64,000 bases of DNA from contig OZ020316.1 of the NCBI GenBank assembly GCA_963971305.1, positions 18,060,745 to 18,124,744 of the forward strand, read 5' to 3'. Under the pieces are notes generated by a model. That model had not been told where the DNA came from. It was given only the letters and a program-made list of their open reading frames with translations, and searched no databases. Below, piece after piece: positions 9,300 to 21,043 of the stretch (its first letter is position 1; each line of letters starts with the position of its first letter). The translations under genes were made by a program, and so were the position numbers. The stretch is from Arcuatula senhousia. Its lineage: Eukaryota > Mollusca > Bivalvia > Mytilida > Mytilidae.

Positions 9300-10848
9300 C
9301 AAGAGGCTCCCAAGAGCCTGAATCGCTCACCTGAACTACACAGATACATATATTTGTAGAAATTATTGTGTATAACCATATGCGATTTAAATTTATGAAA
9401 TATCTTGGTTAGTTTTCAAGATATTGGGCTTAATAAGTGCAAATTTGGCAAAAATTAGGAAAAAGAACAATAACTCCCACATCAGCAGTCAGATCTTTTC
9501 CGAAATTTCAGGACAGGTAGATCTTAATATGCTGATCACTTTTGATTCTTGCACAATTTTGATATCTGAAACCAGTTTTGAGTTATTAGCAAAAAAATGA
9601 AATTTGTCCCTATGTTCTATTTTTAGCCATGGTGGCCATGTTTTTTTATGAATCAAAAATATGAACGATAGAGTTGTAGCATATAAGCTATCAAACAGTG
9701 TGCCATGTTAAGATGCAGTTGGTCTTACCGTTTCAGACAAGTCATGACTTGGGGAAAAGTAATGAACAATGGTGAATATTGACGCTTTAAGGGCCATAAC
9801 TCCTAAAAGAAATGGTTCTACAGCTTTGACCTAATTACATGAATTGTAGATCTTGATGTGATCAATCATATGCAATTTGCATTTTTGAAATATCTTGTAT
9901 AGTATTCAAGATATAGGGCTAAATAGGTGAAATTTTGAAAAAATCCAGAAAAAGGGCAATAACTCCTATGTCGTTTGTTGGATCTTCTTGAAAATTTCAG
10001 AGCACGTAGATCTTAAGATGCTAATCACTTTTGTCTCCCATCAGAATTTTGATATCTGTTACCATTTTTGAGTTATTTGCAAAAAACTGTAATTTGACCC
10101 CTATGTTCTATTTTAAGCCATGGAGGCCATATTTTTTGACGAATCAAAAATCCAAACGATAGAATTGTAGCATTAATGCTATTAAACAACTGTGCTAAGT
10201 TTGGTTGAAGTTGGATGTATGGTGTCAGACAAGTTAATCTTTGAAATTTAGGGTAAAAGTAATGAAAAATGGTAAATTTTGACGCTTTAAGGGCCATAAC
10301 TCCTAAAAGGAATGGTTCTACAGCTTTCACCTAATTACATGAAATGTAGATTTTGATGTGCTTAATCATATGCATTTTAAATTTTTAAAATATCTTGTAT
10401 AGTTTTCAAGATATAGGGCTAAATAAGTGAAAAATTTTGAAAAAATCCAGAAAAAGGGCAATAACTCCTACATTGGTTGTTGGATCTTTTTGAAAATTTC
10501 TAGGCAGGTAGATCTTGAGGTGCTGATTACTTTAATCCATGCCAGAATTTTGATATCTGTGATCGTTTTTGAGTTATTCGCAAAAAACTGTATTTGACCC
10601 CCCTGTTCTATTTTTAGCCATGGCGGCCATGTTTTTTTACGAATCAAAAATCCGAACGATAGTTTTGTACACATAATGCCACTAAACAACTATACCAAGT
10701 TTGGTTGCAATTAGACTTATGGTGTCGGACAAGTTAACGTTTGAAAAATTGTTTACAGACGACGACAGACGACGACGACGACGACGACGACGACGGACGC
10801 CAAGTGATGGTAAAAGCTCACATGGACCTTCGGTGCAGGTGAGCTTAA
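9300..10848 (+). repeat. 'gaggctcccaagagcctgaa' repeat with three units of about 495 bp
   Basis: It starts with 'gaggctcccaagagcctgaa' and 'tcgctcacctga' and ends with a (GAC)n microsatellite (10755-10798) and 'caggtgagctta'. Inside, 'ttcaagatatagggctaaat' and 'agggccataactcctaaaag' recur near 9411, 9901 and 10401, a period of 490-500 bases. Elements with the same head and tail are common in bivalve genomes (from memory), and 45660-46905 is a diverged relative. The ORFs inside it are not genes. Confidence 0.75.
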
Positions 10849-11039
10849 AAAAAATCACAGTAGTTTGTTAATATCTTGGAATCTGCACTGCTTTTATTAA
10901 AAATGAATGTTTATCAACATCTATTCACCATGATAGTATGGTCCAATATGTCAGCAACCATTTAAAGAGGAGGGGTTATATTGATAATGTCTATGAAAGA
11001 GTGTCCAGTTTATTCCAGGGGTGTTTCATTCTTTCATTA

Positions 11040-14000
11040 CAGGTCAAATGTGACGTGCTACAAAAAATGGTAGCGACTTAAGAGGACGATAGTTTTGTTC
11101 TGTATGAAATTACCGCAGAATTAGGGTCTCCTGAAATTGAAGCACAATCTGATCAATCAACTGAGACTGATTGTGAGGAAAGTCTAGATCCCGAATACAT
11201 TGTATTTCCAATTTCACTAGAACCCACCGATGAAATGTGCATGAGATTGAACACTTTGATTAAAGATGGAAAAATACCACAAAACCAAATTTTATACAAA
11301 TATTTTAATTGACCCAAACCATCATTATGACCCGGAAGTAATTGAATTCTTGAATACCATTAAATATCTTGATGGAGAGAGAACTGTTAATTTTCTACGC
11401 GGGCCAATGTGGCACGGAACAGGCACAGATGGAAAGAAAGATCCTAATGATGCAAAATTAAATTTCGGAGGGCCTTCTTCTCATGTCAGCCAGAAACAAT
11501 CATCTTGACGGCGTTATAAAACCATGGCTAACATCAATGCTACAACTGGCAATTGATGATAGAGAACTTGTTCTTGTTTTAGAAAGCTTGAACGTCAAAG
11601 TCGTTGGGCTTACTATGGCAAACGATGGAACAGCTCTCAAACCCAGCATAATTTATGATGATCTTCAGAAAGTAAATGTAGGTCTTGAAAAGACAACAGA
11701 TATTAAGTTTCGTTAAAAAAAAAAAAAACCCGAATCCTGAAGCCGATTTTATCCGTCAAACCGTTGTAACAGAAGTTGACGTTACTTACATTTCTACCAC
11801 TCACAACAGAATAAGTCTTCCAGTTGCAGTGACTTATAAAACTAACACTGGCAAGACAGGATCAGACATAAAAACTCAATTTCTAGATGAAGTTGATATA
11901 GAACAAACATGTCTTGATCGCTTAAAAGAAGCCAAAGTTGATATAGTACAAACATGTCTTGATTGCTTAAAAGAAGCAAGGAGTCACCGTCATATCGTTA
12001 AACAAAACGACGTTTCTCATTGTGTGGTAAGTGAATACAATGAAGGCATTGAAAACCGCACCATGCGAAACTAGTAAGACGCAACATTTAAGTCACTTGC
12101 CTGCATTGCGTGCATGCTCAAGGTGTAATAATAAGGGCATATAATGTAAGAGGAGCATTGTGCTGGTGATAACAGTTGATTGTGAGCAGGCCGGGTAACA
12201 AGACCGCATTTGAAATGCTTTTATCAGATAGAAAAGCTGGTTTACTGAAACCCCAATTTTCATTCGTCGTTTTACCAGATGCGGTCCATATTGGTAAGAG
12301 CCTTAAAGCCAGTTTTTGCTCTTGTTAGATATGGAAAGATCGTTTCTTGCGCTTCTTCACACAGTAAGAGATGCACAGCCACAACTTAAGAGAATCTTAC
12401 CCAGAGACGCTGTCACAAATAAATACCGGATGGACATAAGTTGCATACTTCATCTGACCAAACCTTCCGTACTTTAGCATCTTGAGGCAACGAAAAGTAT
12501 CGTTCATACAATTATTCCCGATAAATACAAAATCAGTCAAAATAATAAGGTAGGACTTTTTATCCACATTCCATCGCCATTGTGTCAGCAGATCTAGGAA
12601 AGCTGTTTGTTATTGATAACAATCCAACAAAATCTTTGTCCAGGTTACTAGAAGTTAGGCAGCATGTTCCTGCTGAGGTTAAAGTATTAGGCACACACGA
12701 TGACGCGCAGAGCTTAGGATATGCTGTTGATTTTGTTTATGTTTGTGAACATAACAAACAAATCAGAGTACACCCGCTCGAAGAATGCTTGAAAACTGAA
12801 TGTAAAAAAGCTAAAGAAAGATGAGTTGGTTTCACACACAAGAAGGCACAATATCTCAGCTGATGGAACTGTTGCTGTACTACAGGACCGAATCACAAAA
12901 CACCTTAATGGTATGGAAAGGAAATACAAAGACAGACGACTAGACCTAGACATTGTGGATATCAAAGACTTCCCTCCATCATGCATATGCTCATCGACAG
13001 ACCAAATGATCCTAGTTGTTGCGTCTGATGTAAAACGACAAATAGGTACAGTTCACATTAGCTCAGATGGCGTGATTCTCAACGGTGCACTCAGTACTAT
13101 AGCAAACTATCCAATATATGTAAGTGAAATATCAAGTATGACGATGTCCCAAAATCATGTATACACAGCGTATAAAGGAACCCCGGGTGGTTTAATGAAA
13201 ATCGATGTTGTTACAGGCTTAGTTGTTCAAGAACTTGCTAATGACACACAAGATTACAAGACATGCTCCAGTGTTTCCACATTTGAGGAAAACATCATTT
13301 TTCCTGATTCGGGAAGCAACCAAGTAAAGGTTGCTGTCTGTTCAAAACTGAAAAGTATCTTTGTTTGTGATGCACAGACAGGGTGCATCAATTAGTTAAT
13401 TAGTTATTGCTTTACTCCCAAGCAGCACGATCTCGGCTATATCCGGGAGATGAACATGAAATGATGATGAAGTGGAGGAAATAGGGACACAAGGCCAATC
13501 GGGTAGGAGAGTTTTGACTGCCACTGGAAAAAGGAGTGATGGGTAGGGATGGAAAATTTTGCCTCCTGCATGGGGATCCTACGGGTCCTACTCTTACCGA
13601 GACCTGCAGCAGGGTTCTTTATCGTGCGAGGAACGTGACATTTTTCCAAACACGGTGCACGACTATGGTTTGCGGTCAGGTTTTCCGCATTATCGCCTGA
13701 CGACCCCGCATCTCTCGATGTCAGGGCTGCCCCATTCAACCACCTGGGGCACACATCCCAGTCGCTTTGTGGATCAAGATCATAACAGAATTTAAGGCTG
13801 CGGTCGATTTTCTCAAACATCTCCGACTACTGTACGAAGCATTCTCTGTCCACTTCAAACATCAACGTGTAGATCGTAAGTCTCTTGCAGAAGCACATAA
13901 TATGGTAGGCGAATTACTATCCTTTCTGAAATCGAAAGTACGTAGTATACAGATACTTCTAAACACAGACCGACAACTTAATGGACCAGAAGGATCCATT

Positions 14001-14748
14001 TCTTCTAAAACCCTAAAATCCGTAGAAATGATCCACACGGAACTTGGTGTTTTGTTAGATCTTTCAGCATCTTTAAACCCATTACACCATTTTAACATGC
14101 TTTCTTGTCTAACTGTCTGCGTCGAGAACTTGCATGCCCTCGGGCATTTCAAGTATCAAATGCCCACCATGTTGGAACATGCCCGCAATCTCAGCAACAT
14201 CGTATATGAAGGAATTAAAAGAACTGTGGTATGGGCAGCTTATTACTACACCCATAAATCATCATATTATCCAGTTCCAGAGAATGACATGCCACTGTCT
14301 GCTCTAACCTCCATCGCCTATCTAAAACCTAATAGATGTATACGTAAAGATCAAGAGAGAGAAATGCGGGAGTGGGCTATGGACCACGGAAAATGTCTGC
14401 GACAAAGATCTATCCGCAAGCAAGCCACCATGTATAATACAGGGACTCTCCCACTGAACAAGTACAACACAAGCATCACACAAAAAACGGGTAGCAAGAT
14501 CTCTTTTGAACAGATGGAAACAAACAAAACGAGGGGAACCTGTTGATGAACTTAACCAATTTGAGGACGAGGAAGTTGATATGGTTGCTTTTGATCAAAA
14601 ATCGGAATATGACTCAGAGCCAGATGTTGATGAGGGTGATGCTGTTGTTGATTATGATTATAGCCCACAAAGAGAACAAAATAGTGACATGCCATCATTT
14701 TTAGGTTTTATGCATGGGGCTGTAAGCAGGAGCGGAAGATATAGTTGA
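11040..14748 (+). pseudogene. Decayed gene with SAP motif and propeller-like region
   Basis: Coding-like segments run in the same order but in changing frames: 11043-11300, 11290-11500, 11483-11716, 11720-12074, 12582-12824, 12815-13390 and 13773-14748. There is a likely splice acceptor (tttcattacag) just before 11043, and an in-frame TAA soon after. Near 12815 the read 'KKDELVSHTRRHN..DGTVA' fits a SAP-type DNA-binding helix pair. The flanking segments look like propeller strands ('VHISSDGVILNG', 'GGLMKIDVVTG'). The C-terminal part (13773-14546) is helical and ends in an acidic stretch and 'SRSGR'. I recall a large uncharacterised family with this layout in cnidarians and molluscs, but its function is unknown to me. 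At least five frame changes, the stop codon and a SINE insertion at 13392-13772 mean this copy cannot make the full protein. Confidence 0.7.
13392..13772 (-). mobile_element. SINE-like element family A, copy 1, 5'-truncated
   Basis: It has the (TTAG)n tail at 13390-13405 and the family body ('gcagcacgat', 'tatatccgggagatgaacat', 'gaggaacgtgacattt', 'cccattcaaccacctggggc'), but stops at 'cgctttgtgg'. It lacks the 5' part starting 'cccgtgcggg' that the full copies have. Truncation at the 5' end is the usual result of target-primed reverse transcription. A short duplication 'atcaa' may flank it. It interrupts the pseudogene between two coding-like segments. Confidence 0.8.
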
Positions 14749-14749
14749 T

Positions 14750-15770
14750 GACCTAACTTTTTGACACCATCCACACTTTTATGATAATAGTTTTAATGAT
14801 TGTTAAAACTTCAAGAGAGTAACATAAAACCTGGTTTAACCCACATTTATCTTTGAATGTTAAACAGTGTCTCTGGTATGCCATTTCATAGTTTTGTCTT
14901 TTGTTCTTTGATGTATGAGATTGATCAATATCATGACACTTCCAATTGTTTTGTTGTTACCTTTATTTAAGATCTTTCAACTCGTTTTGGATCGTAGATT
15001 TGGGTTATGTTTTGGACATTGTTAAGGCTACAAAGACTTACACAATAATATGAGAAAGACATTGCCTTAAAAGCTCGCGTAGATAATTCCATTGAAATTT
15101 TCGAATTATGCCTGGGACGAGATAATTTGGGACGATGTATTACTATTTCCCGCAATTTTTCAGCACGCGCAGACATTTTCGAAAACTTCCGACAATCGAA
15201 TGTTTCCGGACAGAACGATTTTTCTTCCATAGTATTTTGAGTCTCGTGCAATTTGGCATACTTTCTACATTAGAGAGCTCGCTACGCTCGCATATTAATT
15301 CGGTTATTTTGTTATAACATTTACCTTTATTTGATTTTGATTTGTACACCCTGCGAGGCTTAGTGTTAAGTCAATAGTGTGAGAACTGTTATTATTTTTT
15401 TTGCAGACGGATTATAGCTTATAGATATTCGGGTTGATGATTATTTGCCCTATATTGTATTACAAGTTTATCTAAAAAGAAAAAGCACTAATAAATCTGT
15501 TATAAGCTGAAGTTTCCCTGAGTATCAAGCCATTCTTTTTTTTTTACAAATAACCATGCATTTCAATAAACAGTGCTATAGACCAACAATTTCGATCGGA
15601 GATTATGATAAACTTGCATAAACAGGCAGCGTTTAGGCTACTACAAAGGAAGCATAAGTTGCCACGACAATTTTTATTGTATTTTTATTTTCAGATTTTT
15701 TTTTCGTGAACTGTGAATGACAAAATGAATTATCAGTGATACGTAATTGGCCCAAAACATTTTTCGTGAT
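14750..15770. other. AT-rich stretch, nothing recognised
   Basis: Short ORFs on both strands only. 'gagctcgctacgctcgc' near 15276 is a small inverted motif. Confidence 0.4.
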
Positions 15771-15839
15771 TTGTGATGATACCCCTCCCCCCAATCAGGA
15801 CCCCCATTAAATGTATTGAAAATTGTCAACGTCACTCAA

Positions 15840-16180
15840 CCGGAATATCAAGGTCAAAAGATGGGTATGCAACTGTGCGGGACGTTATGTCGTTAACATG
15901 TCTCATAAAATTACATAAGTCTAACTGTGATATATGTATTATCAGTGAACATAAATTGATGCCCTCGTCATTTGATTTTCTGACTAGTTTAGATAGCAAT
16001 TACAGATGTGTATGTAAAACTGATAATTATAGAGCATATCATGGTAAAGGTGGTAAAGGTATAATGTATAAATCTTTATTGCAATTCAGTGTAAAAGAAA
16101 TAGAAGGTGTCGAATCCAACCGTATTGTAGGAGCTGAGACTCTAAACTCTATCTATATAGCAGACATAAGACCGATTTAA
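15840..16180 (+). pseudogene. LINE-type endonuclease (EEP/APE) fragment
   Basis: The frame 15773-16180 contains 'ICIISEHKL', then a tyrosine-rich stretch and 'YHGKGGKGIMYK'. This resembles the N-terminal apurinic-type endonuclease of non-LTR retrotransposons: a catalytic glutamate in 'SEH' followed by the 'G.GG..I.Y' strand. That domain nicks target DNA to start reverse transcription. Only about 110 residues remain, with no reverse transcriptase downstream. It is therefore a dead fragment, and its LINE clade cannot be named. Confidence 0.6.
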
Positions 16181-16779
16181 AAATGGAAAATTATTTGAAA
16201 GAATCATTTTTTTAAAGTAAACTTACAACGCAATTTAGAACTAGCGATCGCTGTCTATTTATCGAAACCGGGCGATACAAGAAATGCCTAGACCAGAAAG
16301 ACTCTGTAAATGTTACAAATCCTTGAAGATGAATTTCACTCTTTCCTTAATTGAACATACAGTATAATGATGATCTACGAAATCTGATTTTCGCTAACAA
16401 AATAAATAACTACTAGTATAACAAATTCCCCAACTTAAGCCATATTAATACAATTAGTTTTCAATTAGTCCCGACAAATGAGTTATTGGCTGATCTGTGT
16501 GACTTTATTCAACAGTCATTTGAATTGAGAAACAGGTCCATGTCAGCAAATGCTTAATTTTACTTTTTTCCCTTATCTTATGTTATTGAAACTGTTGTAT
16601 GTTGTATATAAACTAATTGTATTGCTTGACCTTAATGGGTTTCATTTTGCAATAAAGAATATGTATTTTAATACTCTAATTTACTGCTTTGAGTATTCTA
16701 AGCAATCTTTCTGCTTCAGTAGCTGTTCTCTTGTTATTTAGTACTTTATATTTATATCTTTCTGTAACAATGTTCAATG
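16181..16779. other. AT-rich stretch, nothing recognised
   Basis: No coding or repeat signal beyond short T-rich ORFs. Confidence 0.4.
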
Positions 16780-17839
16780 TTATATATTCAACTGTTTACA
16801 ACATTTCAACTGCCATATACTAGTAACACAATTCTGTACATTAACATTTTTTCCCAATTTTTCTTTTTTTTTCATTTTCCTTCCATATACATGTGAAATT
16901 TTATGATTAAACTTTAGCATCAATTTGGCGCAGATAAAACGAATAAAAGTAGATTCTTGCGTCCAATCTGCCATTTGCATAATTAACTTGACGGAACTTA
17001 GCTCTTGTAGCATGAGCACGAAAATGTTTGTCTTTTGACTCTATTTCTCCATAAGCACATTTTATGAAATTAACTATCAAGGTAGAAATTGTCTGTGAAG
17101 GTACTGGTTTAAATGGTTTCACAACTGATAAAAAACAGTTAGTTTTCAAACTTTCAATCTAACTGGCGTAAACTTTCAGTTCTCTTAAAGTAATACTACA
17201 GAGCCCTGTTAGGGTCTAAAATTTGTAACTTTCAAATGTTGGAATGAATAATTTAGCACCAAAATATTTAGGTCTATCTTGCTAAGCAAGTGCATGCCCG
17301 ATAAAAGTTATTTTCTTTTTTTTTTCACAACGGAGTCTTAACCAATGCACAATCATTGCAAGTCACTGCTCCTCTTGAAAAAAAGAAATTGCAATTTGAA
17401 AAAGCTAATTTCCATGCTACAAATTTGAGATTTACTGATTTCATAGACTCAAAAGGAGCTTTCTTAATTTTTAAAAACTAAGGGTAAATCCCACCTTGTC
17501 AGTTCAATAATATCCTCAAGACTAGTTTCAAGAAGTGTAGCTTTCCTACGAATCATATGATGGAATGCTCCAGCGCAAGCATTTTGATCAATTGCTTTAA
17601 CCGACATAGCAAAGATGTCCTTAACCATTTGGATAAATAAATATAAATCAGGTTCTTGCTCGTTTAGTTTAGACATAAGGGTACCTAAAGCTTGTTGCAA
17701 ATAAGCTAAGATAACAAGGCCAATTCTTGAAGCCATCTGACCTTTGTATGCTAAATTGTCAAAAGCCCTTTCAGGTTGTGAAATTACCGTAATTTGTTTG
17801 TTTTCACTTTGTTAACAACTTTTTATGGCCCGACCACGT

Positions 17840-18710
17840 ATGTGAATCGGACATATAGTTTTACCCTTGTCCGTCCGTCCGTCTGTCCGTACGTCCGTCC
17901 GTAACACTTTGGTTAAGTTCTTGGTTAAGGTCCATTACTTGGATACTAGATGTTGGGGGTCAATGATATTTCACCACCAGATGGGTCTTGGGTAGGGCTA
18001 CACCACCCACTAGAAATTAGGTCACTGTGACCTATATTTTATGCATGAACGACTTCGGTTAAGTTCTTGGTTAAGGTCCATAACTTGGATACTAGATGTT
18101 GGGGGTCAATGATATTTCACTACTAGATGTGTCTTAGGTAAGGTGACACCACCCACTAGAAATTAGGTTACTGTGACCTATATTTTATGCATGAATGACT
18201 TTGGTTAAGTTCTTGGTTAAGGTCCATATCTCAGATACTACATGTTGATGGTCAATGGTATTTCACCACTAGATGTGTCTTGGGTACTATGACACCACCC
18301 AATAATAATGAGGTCACTGTGATCTATATTTTATGCATGAACGACTTCGGTTAAGTTCTTGGTTAAGGTCCATAACTTGGATACTAAATGTTGGGTGTCA
18401 ATGATATTTCACCACTAGATGTGTCTTGGGTAAAGTGACACCATCCACTAGAAATGAGGTCACTGTGACCTATATTTTACGCATGAATGACCTTGGCTAA
18501 GGTCCATATCTTGAATACTACAGGTTAGGGTCAATAATATTTCACTTCTCGATGAGTCTTGGTACATGGCACCACCCATCAGAAATAAGGTCACAGCGAC
18601 CTATATTTTACACATGAACACTTTTGACCAATTTCTTGGTAAAGGTCCATATCCCAGGTAATACACATTGAGGGTCAATGATATTTCAAGAACGGGAGGG
18701 CCATCCTGTG
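17840..18710 (+). repeat. Tandem repeat with units of about 146 bp and (GTCC)n start
   Basis: 'ggttaagttcttggttaagg' recurs at 17911, 18057, 18202 and 18349 (spacing 145-147), followed by a diverged unit. It begins with 'ccgtccgtccgtctgtccgt'. It is the same type of tandem-core repeat as 7955-8395, in the opposite orientation, and it is inserted in the DIRS-like remnant. Confidence 0.75.
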
Positions 18711-18918
18711 GCTCATAGACACATTATCTAGTTTTGTCATGACGTTTAGCTAACAGTGATTGTGTAATCTCATCTAATACAGGAACCCCTATATGTTCAA
18801 TAGAACTACTACTTACTGGAAAATCTGACTCGTATTCTTCCTGATATGAAGTTAAATTGGAAGGTTTGTCACAATGCCATAAATGATATAAGATATTTAT
18901 TTGTCTTTGATCTAACAC

Positions 18919-19370
18919 TAAACCTTTATCATTATTTTTTATTAATTAATTTATTCATTATCTGGTTTGGTTTTTGTATCGTCACCATGCCAACAATACG
19001 TCATTAGTAGATTTACTTCCTTTATTATTACTAACATTGTTACTACTACATGAACTAGTCATATCTTTTGTTAGTTTCTACTTCTGAAGTGGTGTTGGTA
19101 TTTTCATTTGAACCAGAAACCCTAGAATACCTCTCAAATCTACTGCCTTGTACCAGATCGGGAGTAATTGGATTCATTGTCTGAATCTAAATCTAACGTT
19201 CTCCGTTCCTCACAACCAGGATGAAGAGAAATGTGTTTATCGACCTCCCTGTCATGATTTTCTAAGTTTGAGAAATTCGGCCTACCTGAAGTGGCATTAT
19301 CTCAGTCAGTTTCGAACTGCCTAGCTGTAGGGACAGATTAATTCAAGACCAAATGTTCTAGTAATGGCAA
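18919..19370. other. Poorly conserved part of the DIRS-like gag region
   Basis: Minus-strand coding-like words such as 'NHDREVDKH' and 'DLDSDNESNYSRSG' remain, separated by stops. The plus-strand ORF at 19375-19731 is the shadow of this. Confidence 0.4.
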
Positions 19371-19806
19371 AAAATTGTCAACTTGTGTTTGTACTTTTTC
19401 AACCGTCTCTTTTACGCTGCCTCTTTCAGCACGTTATTGCGTTTCCAATTCGGCTAAGCCATTGACAGTCTCCGAAGGATTTTTTTTCACGCCCCCTTTA
19501 ACCATTTGTACTGGACGAAGTCACACCGGAACTTGTGGAAGTTTACTCGGCGAATTAGAAGAATTCTGCTTACCATTTGTCTTTTCCTGTTACTCTAACT
19601 GTGCGGTAATAATGGCTTCTGCCATTTTGGGCAAAAATGTCACTTCAAGAATATTCAGTTATGAAAAAAGTTTCACAAAGTCGGAGCAACATGAACACGT
19701 CGATTGCTTTTACTCGCTGAAAAAAAACTGATCGGGATACGCATGCGCGGGAAGACTTTGTCATGCTCTTTTCAAATCGCTCCCAGAGATCGGTTACTTT
19801 TTGTGG

Positions 19807-20316
19807 TTAGTTAGTTAGTTATTGCTTTACTCCCAAGCAGCACGATTTCGGCTATATCCGGGAGATGAACATGAAATTGGTGATACAATGAACATGAAAT
19901 GATGATGAAGTGGAGGAAATTGGGACACAAGGCCAATCGGGTAGAAGAGTTTTGATTGCCACTGGAAAAAGGAGTGATGGGTAGGGACAGGAAATTTAGC
20001 CTCCTGCATGGGGATCCTACGGGTCCTACTCTAACCGAGACCTGCAGGAGGGTTCTCTAACGTGCGAGGAACGTGACATTTTTTCCAACACGGTGCACCA
20101 CTATGGTTTGCGGTCAGGTTTTCCGCATCATCGCCTGACGACCCCGCATCTCTCGATGTCAGGGCTGCCCCATTCAACCACCTGGGGCACACATCCCAGT
20201 CGCTTTGTGGGCAAAGCGGCCTGACCCGATGCCAGGCTTCTGAGCGCTCTTTAGTGGACTTTTACCGACAAGCTTAGCGCTGCTGCGGGCCTATTCGCCA
20301 CCCGGAACCCGCACGG
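19807..20316 (-). mobile_element. SINE-like element family A, copy 2, full length with 15-bp TSD
   Basis: The full copy runs from the 3' tail (TTAG)n at 19807 to the 5' end 'cccgcacgggg' region at 20316. It is bracketed by a perfect 15-base duplication, 'ggttactttttgtgg' at 19792-19806 and 20317-20331. The tetranucleotide tail, long duplication and 5' truncation of a sister copy all point to target-primed reverse transcription by a LINE enzyme. It has no protein-coding capacity. I see no clear tRNA promoter boxes, so the internal promoter type is unknown. Confidence 0.85.
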
Positions 20317-20544
20317 GGTTACTTTTTGTGGAGGAAACATCCAAACAGTAAATTCAAGCACGTAAGTATTAGATTATTAATATGAAATCTTTGGCCATGC
20401 ACAGATTTGTCTATGCAGTATAATGCTAGAGAACAGAGTCTGTTTCGATTTCATTTAATCCATTTGTAGAAAAATTAAATAAAGGTAATAACAAATTTAA
20501 CGAACTCTGAGGATCAATTTCAATGTCCAAGAGAAGAGACAAAA

Positions 20545-20900
20545 CATGAAAGACACAACGGCAAAATTATAGATCGCAATGGTCCTGATTTGGTACAGAA
20601 ATTTCAAATTAAATGGTGTGTTAAACCAGGTTTAATGGCGCGACAAACCTCCCTCTTCCATTGCGACTTTAGGGTCCGGTAGTAACACAAAACGCAGCAC
20701 GGCTGTGAAGACACAATAAGGATAATAAGATGATCATCTCAGTACAACAAACAGAAAAAACACTACTCAAAACAATCACTAACCATTACGTTCAACACAG
20801 TTTAAAATTTTCAACCAATGGCTGATAATGAAGGAAGATTTTTAGGGGCCGTGTGAGACGTAACCCTGGTCTAACATTCGGTCATGGAGACAGCGGTGTC
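20545..20900 (+). repeat. 'gatcgcaatggtcctg' interspersed repeat, copy 1
   Basis: It shares 'gatcgcaatggtcctg', 'aaacctcc(ctc)ttccattg' and 'ggctgataatg'-type words with 45055-45330 and 54055-54330. The family is unknown. Confidence 0.6.
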
Positions 20901-21043
20901 GTATAAAAAAATCAAAAAATTTGTACAAGCCCTGGCATATCTTATAAGTTATGAAATGAAAACACCGCAAGCAGGTAAAGTAGGTACATGTATGTTACTT
21001 TCAAGGTAAGGGAAGTTAATAGTAAGTAAAAGTCATCTTGAGT

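Larger units (their letters stand above)
16780..19640 (-). pseudogene. Decayed DIRS-like retroelement: gag-like and tyrosine recombinase pieces
   Basis: Reading on the minus strand, a degraded gag-like region (19640 down to 18724, then 17736-17464) has many stops but keeps 'QNACAGAFHHMIRRKATLL', a motif I associate with gag-like proteins of mollusc DIRS-type elements. At 17150-16850, in two alternating frames, there is a tyrosine-recombinase C-terminus. 'RAHATRA' gives the H-x-x-R pair, followed about 30 residues later by 'ESTFIRF' and 'FYLRQIDAKV', where the catalytic tyrosine would be. The order gag then recombinase fits DIRS/Ngaro elements, which integrate through a circular intermediate. 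Reverse transcriptase, RNase H and methyltransferase parts are missing, so there is a large internal deletion. A tandem-repeat element (17840-18710) lies inside the gag part. Confidence 0.6.
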
